Source: Ciona intestinalis
Taxonomy: Eukaryota; Chordata; Ascidiacea; Phlebobranchia; Cionidae
NCBI RefSeq assembly: GCF_000224145.3
Contig: NC_020173.2
Span: 3,016,499-3,080,498, forward strand
DNA: 64,000 bases
Direction of reading: 5' to 3'
This document shows, piece by piece, positions 39,201-48,056 of the stretch. The number at the start of each line of letters is the position of its first letter. Within the stretch, counting starts at the first letter, position 1. The translations under genes and the position numbers were made by a program. The notes below the pieces were generated by a model. The model was given only the letters and a program-made list of their open reading frames with translations, was not told the origin of the DNA and ran no database searches.

Positions 39201-42200
39201 ACCAATAATCTTAACACCAAGGGTGCTATATTAAAGGACATACCAATGAACAAACAATATTTGTATATAGGTAGATATGCTAAAGTGTGATCAAAACGTA
39301 CTACCAGAGTTTCAAAAAACTAACAACCCGAAAAACGGTGATTGCTGGGTCCTTTAGATTACATTTAAGCATCTCTACGACTCTACCTATATACAAATTT
39401 TGATTTTTCGTTGGTATGCCCCTTTAAGCCATTCTGCCTTAGTAATCTATTCATACTTCTAGGCAATAAATTGACAAGCATACCACTGCAAGGCTTGCCA
39501 AGAAGTATTGAGAATATCAACTTATCCAGAAACAAAATATCCACACTACCAGCTACTACACTCATCACATATTATCTACCAAACTTAAAACAGCTTGACC
39601 TAAGAAATAATTCATTCAGGTACATTTTACATAAGTGAAAAAATACCACTACTGACATATTCTACGTGAACGAGGTCCTACAGTGTGAAAAAAGCTATTA
39701 AACCTGGAATTTAGTCTAGAGTTGACAATTATTCCAACATCCAAGGTGGTTAAACCGAGTGACCACTGGGCTAGGTGACTTAGCAGGATAAGCCCTAGAC
39801 TCGTATGCCATCTCTCAGTTTAAATTGTGCCACAGCATGGGACCTCAGCTAAATAACAATTCTCAATATAAAGAAACTTGACATACATATTTAGTCTTTG
39901 ATAATGAATCTTGAAATTCTCCCAACAGCACAATACAAACACAAGAGGTGAGCATATTCCTGGCTGTAACAAGTGTGCTTCTGAGAGGAAATCCCTTAGA
40001 ATGCAACTGCAAACTCAGACCACTAATAACATGGATTCAAACTAATGAGAAAAATGAACAAAATCTTTCTACACATGATTTAAAGGTATAGTGTTTCTGT
40101 GATAATGCATGATCATGTGGACAAACAGAGCAACTGTTCTTTTCCTTGGCCAAGTCACTTTACTGCAAACACTAATAATGTCTCACATTATAGCAGAACA
40201 AACAACAATTTGATTTGTTAATGACATATTGATCAATTATGTTTTTTTTACCCTGTTTTTTTTTTAACTACAGCGGTTTATTTTGTATTTACAGGACTTG
40301 ATTTGCTTTACCCCTAAACGTTTTGAAGGGAGATATATTATAAACTTGAGTGAATCGGAATATTGTCCAGTTGTAAACCTTTCTCTAATTGGAGGGTTGG
40401 TGGGAGGATTCACTGCACTTTTAATCATCATCATCATAATTGTGAATATTTATCTGTATAAGGTAAGAAGGTAATGCTGGTACTAGGTGTATAAGGTTGA
40501 TTGATAATGTGTAAGGAATTCTTTGACAGTGTGCATGAGGTGAATGGTCTGACAGTGTGCATGGGGTGAATGGTCTGACAGTGGGTATGGAGTGAATGGT
40601 CTGACAGTGGGTATGAGGTGAATAGTTTGACAATGTGCATGAGCTGTATGGTTTAATACCATGCATGAAGTGAATGGTCTGACAGTCTTGAAAGTGTGAT
40701 TAAAGTGTATGGTTTGACGGTGGATATGAGGTGTATAATTTGACAGTGTGCATAAGATGTATGATTTGGCAGTGTGCATGAGGTGTATGGTTTCACTTTA
40801 CATGCATAGTTTAACCTTTTTCTACCCTATGTTATGGGGCATTAACCTAACATAAATTATATTTTAATTTCATTTAAAAAATGAGATTGAAAATCAAAGT
40901 ACTGAAACCACAAAGAGAATTTTACCCTACAATGATGAATATTCCTACATAACAGAAACGCAAGAAACAAGAGAGACGAGATATTGTTCAAGGTTTTAAA
41001 GATTTACTGGAGAAAGAAGCAATGAATGAAGGAGACCCCGAGACTGGGGTCGGTGTGGCACCAGTTACTTATGAATATGATGCATTTGTATCTTATGTCA
41101 GTGATTCCGATGATGTGGAATTTGTTTATAAAATGCTGGAGGTAAGATATAAGAAAAGCAAACCTGGAAACACGGCATAATAAGAAACAAGACTTTTTTT
41201 ATTACACTAGGACCTGTTTTTAAACACTTCTTCTCACACCAGACATCACACATGTTACACAGTTTTTGAAATCTGAAGTAACTAAGTTTTCTATGTTTAG
41301 GAAATGGAAGAAAAGCGTGAGAGAAAAATGTGCATTCACGAGCGTGATTTCACCCCTGGTCGAGGAATAGCTGACAACATAGTTGAATGCATCAGCACAT
41401 CTCGACGTATGGTATTAGTGGTGTCAAGGAAATACGCAAGTAGTGCATGGTGTCAATATGAAGTACAGATCGCATTGACAGAACTTCATGCTAAGCGAAG
41501 AGGGAGGCTACTGGTTCCTATACTGCTTGAGGTAAGGTTTAAACTAAATAGACCAATCTAAAGTTAAAACAAACCTCCCTTATAGGCATCTTATTCTATA
41601 TGGATGAGACTACAGATTTAGGCCATACATGACCCGTAAAAACTGACCTTATTATCTGTCTATTATGAAGGCATGTTCGTTAAGTTATCCTAAACTTCAC
41701 CACTAGTATTACAAAACATACTTTTACATAAATAATGAACAGTGCTACTCTATAGATACAAATTCATAAATTATACCTATATAAAATGCAATATAAGTTT
41801 TACTACAGATACAAATGCATTATAAGTTTTAAGTGATACTCAGGTACCTCGTAAGGGCTCATTTAGTCAGTCTGATTGTTAGTAGCTAAACAGTTGCTTC
41901 CAAATATGCTGATATGCAGCCTAATTGTTACTTATATATATATTTATATTGAAGGATGTTACAAGAGATGAACAATACGCAGGTAGCGTGACAACAATAT
42001 TATCAGCAATTACTGCCATCCAAGCACCCAAGGCACAAGATAATGACAGAACATGGACAAACTTCTGGAACAAACTTGATAAAACACTCACCTAACCATA
42101 CAAACTAAGATTTGAAGACTACCAATTCAGTGTTATGATAAATAGTACTACAAACCCTAATAACAATTGTCGCATAAGTCACAATCACAAATTATTTTGG

Positions 42201-45200
42201 TATAAATTTACGTTTTATCAAAAAATTGATTTTCTATAGTAACTTCTCATATAAGTTATAAATATTACTACACGTCCTGCTTCAAAACCTCCAATCTATA
42301 CCTTCACATTACGCTAAAGAGCATAGTACAATAACCCGTTTTCCTTAAATGCTTATAAAGCAACAGTACAACTTAAATACAAGGTTGATACGTTGTGTAA
42401 AAAAGAAATAATGTTTTAAATTTGTAAGTGTTTGTATCGTTGTATGTATGGTTTGTATCATATAAAAAAAATTATGTTTTAGTTAAACAGAAAGAATAAC
42501 TAAGTTTAAGTACTAACCTTACCATACTGAATGCTTGTTACGCAATGTACATTGTTAGTTATTTATAAAATAAAGCAATGGGCACAAAACTTTAATTCAA
42601 GTTTCAAAATTTCTCTAAAGGTTATACACAGATTTCTTAAATAGTTCTAAGACATTCACACTTGTAACTTATAGCAACATACTTGGTCACATAAAGACTC
42701 GCATTATACACATATTAATTGAAAATATATAAGAGTCACATTAGACTCATAGTAATCAAATATACGGAACCTCATTAATTAATGCAAATTGTAATCAAAC
42801 GCGTTCCTAGCGGTATGCCTATACAACCACTATACAGCTATTGCTACCATACTTGGTCCTATTATATAGCCATTACTACCATATTTGGTCCCACAGTCAC
42901 TATGCAGGTATTACCACCGGCACCATATTTGGTCCCACAAGCCATAATTACTATACGTATACAGCTATTGCCATCATATTTGCTCCCACAACCAATAAAG
43001 ACTTGTTTCTGGTCCCATTATACAGCAATTACCACCATGTTCAACACACTTACCATCATTATTCATATTTGGATCATTATGCAACCTCCATCCTTCCAGT
43101 GTTGCCGCTCTCCATGGCTGGCCGTGTGTAACACATAAATCTTCAGCCTAGAAATATATTGGGCATTGGGCAACACTATAAACAACAGCAATATTAAAAA
43201 ATATCTGAATGAAAATTATTTTAAAGACAAGCCAAGTAATCCAAAGAGACTGTGTCAGTTATTTTTGTGAAAGCATATGATAAAACAAAAATAGTTAATT
43301 TTATTGATAGAGCAGGAATGATTTTAACGGGAAAACTCGCCAAATTAGACCTTAATCTCAGGTCTTCTATTGTGCCTCGCTGTTATAGCTTATCCTTATA
43401 GAATATAAAATAAGTAAGCAATTTTTACCAGCTCATCTGGTATAAAAACATACTGTATTTCCGACATTACTACGTTTTTATACAAGATTAGCCGCTAAAA
43501 GATTATTTACATTATTCCTGGTTGCAGAAGTAATAAAAAGCCACAAATGGTTGACAGTTTACCTCTTCTATTTTCCCTGCTCTGATAAATGAGAAGATGA
43601 TCTTAAGAAGTTGTTTTTCATCCTCACGATCCAAATCATCAATCTCCCTCTTTAACCTTGTAGGAGCATCAGGGTCCTGGGGTGATAATTTATAAGGTAA
43701 ATTCCCACACTGTAGCTCAGTGTATAGGTGCTTGCATTGTATTCAAAAGATACTAGGTTCAATGCTCGGCACCGCTATTATTGACAACGTATGTGTAATT
43801 GGGCAAAACAGTTAACAGAGCTTGGTCTAACCCAGTGGTCATTGATGGGTTGAAGCACCCTGTGTGTCAGGGCATTGGGCAACTCTGGCCTAAAGCTGAG
43901 GTCCCTTTACCAATGCTATTGAAATGTAAATTTAAAGCTAACTTACCATCTCATATATTAAGTTAGGATCTTCAATTCCTTGTTCTTTATTTCTATTCAG
44001 TCGGTGTAGAGTGTTTTCCCTAGGTTTAAATAATAATTAACATAAGTCAAAATTAAATCATATCCAGAGCCGGACCAAATTATCAAAACACTGTTAATTT
44101 TAATTTCATTTTCAACATAACAGCTAAGATGGGTGTTTGTGCATACCCTGGAATTGATTACAATCTAGAACACACAGTAACAGCAAAAGATAAATTAGGA
44201 ATAACGCACCAACTGAAGGTAGAATGGAAAAATTTAGGTCTAAAGAGCACCCTTGTTATCAAAAAAATATGATTTTAACGGCGCCTATGATTTTAACATA
44301 CCAGCTAACAGCACTCGCGTAATTCCTCAACCTATCAGCTTCCCCTTCTATTTCATCGGCAGCATTTTGTTCCAACCAATCTATTACAATCTGTAAGCAC
44401 AACAGTTAATATTGTTGCATCAACAATGGTATATTATAACATCACCTGGGCTTGTCTAACATCAGAATTAACTTCAAATAGTTTTTCAACAGCTTTTCGC
44501 TCACTGATGTTATTTGCCTGAAAAAAAAAAACGTTTTTTTCAAATGATGAATGTTAACTAATTTATCCTTCATGACAGGGCAGCGACAGTTGGTAAAAGA
44601 AATACAGAGTTCGAGGTCGTCAAAAGAATTTTTAGTTGTTACAAACAGCAAGCTAATTGTATTAAAATCCAAAAACTTAATCCTTTGGTCTAAATATAGA
44701 TACTTTCAATTGAAAAAAACTAAAATACAAAAAGACGTATGCAAGAACTGAAGACTGCTTTAAAATAAGAAAGCAAAAAAAGCAGACTTACCAAATCATC
44801 AATGTTCATACCATCATCATATGTGGCTGATGCTTGTCTATCTCTGAATTAAAAATTACATTAAATTGCTTCTCGACTTAAGCAAAACTATAGGGTTAAA
44901 ACTTATGCTGAAATACATAACATTAGCTGGCAAACTTTAACAGTCATTATCTGTTATATATGAGTGTGAAAATGTATGTATAGTTTAGCATTATTTACTT
45001 ATAAAGAGCAGAGATAAGTCTCCATGTTTGTTTCTCCTGTTTCATCAACTTATGCATTCCATCAGCCATTTCAAATCTATATAGAATGTTAAGAATTATT
45101 ATTACTTAAAAAATGAAAAGATAGTATTCAGTGAAGCCTAATATTCAGCTGGTTTGATGCTCAACACTAATGTACTCAATACTGATGAGTAAATGTATTC

Positions 45201-48056
45201 CAATGCAAGAGACTAATAGGAATTTTTCCAACCCAGTGACTAAATTTGCACTACAGTGGGTATCGGGGTAATGGCCAACTCAGGCATAAACCTCAAGTCT
45301 GGTAGCATGCTACACTGTAGGACCGCCACACAAAATTGAATATATATATATTATATATACAACATTATTAGTTGGCCACGATTGAGAGTTTAATCACAGA
45401 ACCGCCATCTACATACCCGGGTCCCTTTCTCAGTTTACCCGCAAGACTTCGAACCAGACTCTCGTTATCTTCACACACCTCCATGTAGGAATCAACCAAC
45501 TGGAACAAGTCGACCGATGAACCATATCGAGTAAGGAAAGTTTTGAAATCGGTGAATAAGCTCATGCTTGCTGCAAAGAAATGCATAGAAAATTGTGGTT
45601 TTTATTGTGTTAAATATTATGGGCAAATACATTGACAAAGTTGAAAACTTTGAATTATATTTAAAAACATATTCGCCAAAGTTTTTATATGATGTCATTA
45701 ACTAACAATTTTTTTAAAGGTTAGGCAGGTAAATGTAAATAACTGTAAATCTGGACAGTGACAAAATGCCATATGGCAACTTTTACAACTCTGAGTTTAA
45801 GCATGTGATGTTTAGAATTTGGGTGTACATTCAGACTGTGACGAAGCATTGGATTGTAAAGATTAATAATAAACAGTGTAGCATAATACAGACCAACATT
45901 ACAGTTTAATAATTAGACCAGCTTTATATTTATGGCTTACTAGTTACTACATACCTGATTCAACAGACACAGCATCTTGTTCTTTGCTTTTAAATCTATG
46001 AGGAGTCTCAGGATCAAACAGGAAAGCTGATTCATCTAACATGGCCGTCATGCCCATCTCATTAGGCTAGGAAGATACAAAAGTTGGAATACAATATTAT
46101 TTAAAACACAAGCTTACAGTTGTTGAAAAATATAGGAGAATTTATTAATTAATGTGGAAAGTCATCAAACCTGATATTTAAGCCAGAGTTGGCCTATTAC
46201 CTTAACATTTAATGTGCTACAAATAATTAGTGACCACTGGGTTAGAGCAATGTCTATTAAGTGTCTTGCCAAAGACACATACACCTATTAGTGTCGAGCA
46301 TTGAACCTCCCTAACCACTGAGCTATGGGCCAGAGCTTACACAACAGATACGCTATATTGATAAGGTTTAACTTACCTCCATAAACATGCTATCCTCGGA
46401 CATTTTTGTTGATTTTCTGAATCGACTAATGTTAAAACGTGAAGTCTTGTTGGTGTTGACCGTAGAGTCAAAATCTAAGCAGAAAACAAAATTAACGCAA
46501 ATAACGCTCATATAGTTTTAAGTTAATGTGGATATAACTCTTAGTTAAAAAGTCTCAATAGTTCACATTAAGACAAAATAAAATAAACACTCACCAAAGT
46601 TTTTAGGAGTCATAGTAATTCCTGACATAATTGAATCATTGGCAATTGCATCATCTAATAATTTCATTGCTGCAAATATAGTAAATATTAAATTATTAAA
46701 AAGATGTTTTAAATTATACAAAAACTAAACCAAAACAGTTTTATGAGAATTTACAAAACGCTTCAAGCTAAAGCAAGGGTACAAACCTATTTTGTAACCA
46801 TGGAAGTATATGGACAATTGAGTACAATTAAAAAACATGGCCAATTATAGCTTTATTTATGAAAATACCTACATTTCATGATTTCTCCAGTTTTTCGCAC
46901 CCTTGATCTTCCATCTTTTGCTGTGGCAGGTGAATGTACGATGCCACTCATGTTACTAAATCTACACACACAATGATAAATTGTTTTTTTCTATTATGTC
47001 ACCATAACCAAGGTCGGAGTGGTAGGCACTGGCGTAAAGTTACGGGGTTGCAGAGTTGCCTGGCAACCCTTTGATTTTCTCAATACTAATAATGCGTAAG
47101 GAATTACGTTCGACCAAACGAAGACGCCATTATTACTGCAAACAAACTTCGTTTACGTTCGTTAAAATATGTCAATACCGATGCGTCATTCACGACACAA
47201 ATGCATTCAACTGGTATTTAAACTCCTGTTTGCTAAATAATTCACGTGTGAATCGCTATTGTGACGTCAGTAATCAACGTGTGAATCGCTATTATGTCGT
47301 AATCAATTGCCAGGTTCAAACAACCGCTATTATGATGCAATGAATCCACGTGTGAATCCCTACTATTTCGTAATAAATATGCTGCTGGCCTGAGGAAAAC
47401 ATTGCATATAAATATAAAGCAGTGTTGGAAACGTTTTAGGCAGTTTATTTCAGCGATATTTCGTTCTGGGAACCTACTATTTCCGACGGACGGGTCTTTG
47501 TTTGTAAGATAACCACACACTCGTGCGGGCTTGACGAAAGGCGCATGCGACATAGCTACTGTGACGTCATTCGCCAGGCAATCGGATTCGACCGTTTCTC
47601 ATTACACGGACTCGCCGAACGCGCGTAATTTTAATTTGTCTCATCCCTACGTAATTCTGAATACGTTTACGTTTGTATGAGCGTTTAAAAAGCACATATT
47701 TAAAGGGTTGCAAACCGAAAACAAAGGGTTGCAAACCGTTTTTTTTTCGCGCCTACCGGCGCGAGGACTTCCTTTTTTTCTGGTTTTTGCAACCCTAACG
47801 TTTAGTAAAACTTTACGCCTATGGTGGTAGGCATAAAAAGAATGACAGTATAACGGGAAAACAACAGTCGTTACAACAGGTTTATACACGAAAGAGAAGT
47901 TTAAAAAATATCAGCACAAACAGTTGATGAAAATCACCTGAACAATCTCGAAAAGGTTATAATTTTTCGACGCAAATTTGCGCAAAATATAAACTTTCAT
48001 ATTTACCTTGTGTTCCTTGCTGAAGGATCCAAATACGATCCTTCCCCGAAATCCAT
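15276..48056 (-). CDS. NUP107: NUP107, nuclear pore Y-complex nucleoporin, split by a 21.4-kb intron
   Basis: NUP107 is a scaffold nucleoporin of the Y-complex, forming a complex with NUP133. Twenty-five exons, every boundary GT/AG and in phase. Exons 1-13: 48007-48056, 46873-46961, 46595-46669, 46377-46474, 45955-46066, 45417-45570, 44999-45076, 44792-44843, 44446-44517, 44302-44390, 43947-44019, 43563-43676, 43054-43147. Exons 14-25: 21565-21650, 20958-21017, 20429-20650, 19563-19739, 19000-19192, 18525-18737, 18148-18236, 17707-17772, 17275-17417, 16705-16831, 16291-16467, 15276-15344. Sum 2772 nt, 923 aa; human is 925 aa. Landmarks include [86 protein letters not shown] and [15 protein letters not shown] strong acceptor lies 4 nt before the ATG, fitting spliced-leader trans-splicing. 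Confidence 0.95.
15352..15357 (+). terminator. Candidate polyadenylation signal AATAAA for MED28
   Basis: First AATAAA on the plus strand after the MED28 stop (14857). If used, the 3' UTR runs antisense through the last coding exon of NUP107 (15276-15344). Confidence 0.5.
15540..16091. mobile_element. MITE with TTAA target duplication
   Basis: Inverted termini AGGGCCTAAACACAC face each other at 15544 and 16087, each flanked by TTAA (15540-15543 and 16088-16091). TTAA duplication is typical of the piggyBac type, although the ends do not start with the CCC common there. About 544 bp without a coding frame, richer in GC than its surroundings. It lies in the last intron of NUP107. Confidence 0.82.
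18270..18510. repeat. Tandem repeat family A, about four copies
   Basis: Units with 'gcatgaggtgtataaataca', 'gtgtataagtaggcaccca' and related blocks, the complement of the unit at 10385-10660. In NUP107 intron 19, ending about 15 bp from the donor of exon 19 (18525). Confidence 0.8.
19872..20024. mobile_element. Small hAT-like MITE
   Basis: The element is about 19880-20016 (137 bp), with ends CAGTGGTGCAG and CTGCGCCACTG as imperfect inverted repeats. Flanks gctattgg (19872-19879) and gctatggg (20017-20024) match at 7 of 8 positions, as an aged 8-bp duplication. Internally it has poly-C and poly-A tracts. In NUP107 intron 16. Confidence 0.75.
20675..20905. repeat. Tandem repeat family A, about three copies
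   Basis: Copies with 'acaccagacatacgtggtgt', 'acaccaaacacacatggtgt' and 'atgccagacacacat' between NUP107 exons 15 and 16. Confidence 0.8.
21725..21995. repeat. Tandem repeat family A, three to four very similar copies
   Basis: A unit of about 71 bp (acaccatgtgtgtctggtgt, then ataagaagacacctatgtta and a taacttgacagtgagcatga block) is repeated almost without change. It lies about 75 bp inside the 5' splice-acceptor side of NUP107 exon 14, in the giant intron. Confidence 0.9.
21996..23783. other. Region upstream of the DUF3504 gene
   Basis: Inside the giant NUP107 intron. No exon was recognised. From about 22350 the base composition is richer in GC and CpG than the neighbouring introns, and one TGACGTCA is at 22629-22636. 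This is where a promoter and 5' UTR of the DUF3504 gene would lie. The polypyrimidine acceptor ending at 23765 (ctttcctttcacag) is 18 nt before the ATG. Confidence 0.5.
23784..30934 (+). CDS. DUF3504 (Crypton-derived) domain protein, ZMYM/QRICH1/KIAA1958-like
   Basis: Exons in phase: 23784-24407, 27013-27147, 27720-27918, 28321-28442, 29258-29364, 29682-29821, 30164-30345 and 30443 (or 30488)-30934. They encode about 651-666 aa. The first ~200 residues are charged and disordered. The DUF3504 domain starts at [16 protein letters not shown] and continues through [89 protein letters not shown] and GPFYRRPL. This is the order seen in ZMYM2/3/4/6, QRICH1 and KIAA1958, which descend from Crypton tyrosine recombinases. 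No MYM zinc fingers are seen. The recombinase C-terminal half is short ([25 protein letters not shown]), so it is probably not an active recombinase. A strong AG acceptor lies 18 nt before the start codon. The cellular role is unknown; nuclear chromatin-linked functions are known for relatives. Confidence 0.85.
23855..23899 (+). repeat. Three 15-bp coding repeats each holding TGACGTCA
   Basis: TGACGTCA occurs at 23855, 23870 and 23885, exactly 15 bp apart, inside exon 1 of the DUF3504 gene. The repeats encode [15 protein letters not shown]. The octamer is a perfect CREB/ATF site. Confidence 0.9.
25866..26050 (+). mobile_element. MITE of the GTAGGGTGGGG family, copy 1
   Basis: Ends GTAGGGTGGGGAAAGAT and ATCTTCCCACACCCTAC are inverted repeats, and the core has 'cccatagaccgttgttaatt'. 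About 185 bp, same orientation as the copy at 35343 and opposite to the copy at 54929. A TA flank on the left suggests TA target choice. Confidence 0.85.
26790..26880. repeat. Dispersed repeat, family B
   Basis: Block order: gggcagcaacagtcgttata, catttcatgcatctcatgcc, gcgagttaccacatacgaaa, as in the copies at 58.8 and 59.6 kb. Confidence 0.65.
29822..29899 (+). repeat. 18-bp tandem array that repeats the 5' splice donor
   Basis: Directly at the donor of DUF3504 exon 6, the unit GTAAGATTTCTATGYYGT is repeated: units start at 29822, 29840, 29858, 29876 (TTAAGA, not a GT) and 29894 (GTAAGAG). Each GT copy is a possible donor. The period is a multiple of three, so use of a later donor adds six residues (of the KISMSC type) per unit without a frame change. 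Confidence 0.85.
29905..30055 (+). repeat. tRNA-derived SINE copy
   Basis: A B-box-like GGGTTTGATGCTCG, followed by the 'ccaacccatggggtcacta' and 'gggttgtagcaccctatgtg' blocks shared with the copy at 43712. Between DUF3504 exons 6 and 7. Confidence 0.65.
31172..42095 (+). CDS. Toll-like receptor with multiple cysteine clusters (LRR-TM-TIR)
   Basis: Innate immune or developmental Toll-family receptor at the cell surface or endosome. Exons: 31172-31260, 33281-33402, 33995-34108, 34432-34488, 34652-35213, 35896-36140, 36587-36812, 37257-37497, 37916-38070, 38428-38503, 38820-38964, 39463-39619, 39929-40085, 40295-40462, 40956-41141, 41301-41531, 41955-42095. They sum to 3072 nt, 1023 aa, in phase. 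The signal peptide is [20 protein letters not shown]. An LRRNT (CPGIPGCRC) is followed by LRR blocks separated by cysteine clusters: NNPWVCNQ...FC, then [11 protein letters not shown], then [14 protein letters not shown] with CIPRVC. The last LRRCT (NPLECNCKL) precedes the membrane segment [20 protein letters not shown]. The TIR domain has YDAFVSY (box 1), [14 protein letters not shown] (box 2, BB-loop proline present) and TNFWNKL (box 3). The region 34489-34651 is ambiguous (see findings). Confidence 0.92.
31261..33280 (+). other. Intron 1 of the TLR gene
   Basis: Two kilobases between the signal-peptide exon and the LRRNT exon with no recognised exon. It contains SINE-tail-like segments near 31680-31790, 31990-32060 and 32600-32690, two TGACGTCA sites (32840 and 32860, 20 bp apart), and a SINE-like piece at about 33170-33275. 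Confidence 0.6.
35343..35531 (+). mobile_element. MITE of the GTAGGGTGGGG family, copy 2
   Basis: Inverted ends GTAGGGTGGGGGAAGAT and ATCTTCCCCCACCCTAC with perfect match over 17 bp. 189 bp, followed by TA. It shares the core 'cccatagaccgttgttaatt' with copy 1. In a TLR intron. Confidence 0.9.
40500..40800. repeat. Degenerate tandem repeats in the TLR intron after the membrane exon
   Basis: Around ten degenerate units of about 25 bp built on 'tgacagtgtgcatgaggtg', related in sequence to the 'tgacagtgagcatgaggtg' block of repeat family A. They lie between the transmembrane exon and the first TIR exon. Confidence 0.8.
42569..42574 (+). terminator. Polyadenylation signal AATAAA for the TLR gene
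   Basis: AATAAA 474 nt after the stop codon (42093-42095) and about 480 bp before NUP107 exon 13 on the other strand. Confidence 0.5.
42830..43040. repeat. Degenerate tandem repeats of about 50 bp next to NUP107 exon 13
   Basis: Four to five imperfect units containing 'tatacagctattgctaccat' and 'acttggtcccac'. They start 14 bp past the donor of NUP107 exon 13, at the upstream end of the giant intron. Confidence 0.75.
43712..43925 (+). repeat. tRNA-derived SINE, the best preserved copy
   Basis: An A-box-like TAGCTCAGTGTATAGG is followed at tRNA spacing by the B-box-like AGGTTCAATGCTCGGCAC. Then come a unique body (aacccagtggtcattgatgg) and a tail of the 'gcctaaagctgaggtcc' type. Not a functional tRNA: the acceptor and anticodon stems do not pair. 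In NUP107 intron 11. Confidence 0.8.
46150..46350 (-). repeat. tRNA-derived SINE copy, minus strand
   Basis: The complement reads tagctcagtggttagggagg, ttcaatgctcgacac, then the 'aacccagtggtcactaatt' block and the tail with 'ccaactctggcttaaatatc'. In NUP107 intron 4. Confidence 0.75.
47021..47833. mobile_element. Non-autonomous hAT-like element with an exact 8-bp target duplication
   Basis: Flanks 47021-47028 and 47826-47833 are both GGTAGGCA. The element (47029-47825, 797 bp) begins ctggcgtaaagttacggggt and ends with the complement-like aactttacgcctatggt, giving an imperfect inverted end (GGCGTAAAGTT). The interior is rich in CpG and has two TGACGTCA sites. No transposase frame. In NUP107 intron 1. 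Confidence 0.85.

Larger units (their letters stand above)
21651..43053 (-). other. Intron 13 of NUP107, 21.4 kb, hosting two opposite-strand genes
   Basis: The donor at 43053 (GTAAGT on the minus strand) follows an exon ending in NDPNMNND plus one G. The acceptor at 21651-21652 opens with CA, completing GCA and reading [18 protein letters not shown]. Human NUP107 has DPNVNGG followed shortly by EGNPYR at this place, so no exon is missing. The intron holds a complete DUF3504 gene and a complete TLR gene, both plus strand, plus repeats and two MITEs. It is much longer than any other intron in the window. Confidence 0.9.

Noticed and set aside
40421..40779. Overlapping His/Cys-rich minus frames
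   Set aside because: Translation of a tandem repeat in a TLR intron, open in several frames for that reason alone.
21651..43053. Assembly misjoin or inversion as the reason for the split NUP107
   Set aside because: Both halves have the same strand and order, the phase across the gap is exact and no residue is missing, which a random misjoin would not give. It cannot be fully excluded without reads.
43712..43780. Functional tRNA gene
   Set aside because: A and B boxes are present, but the stems do not pair and the sequence continues into a SINE body.
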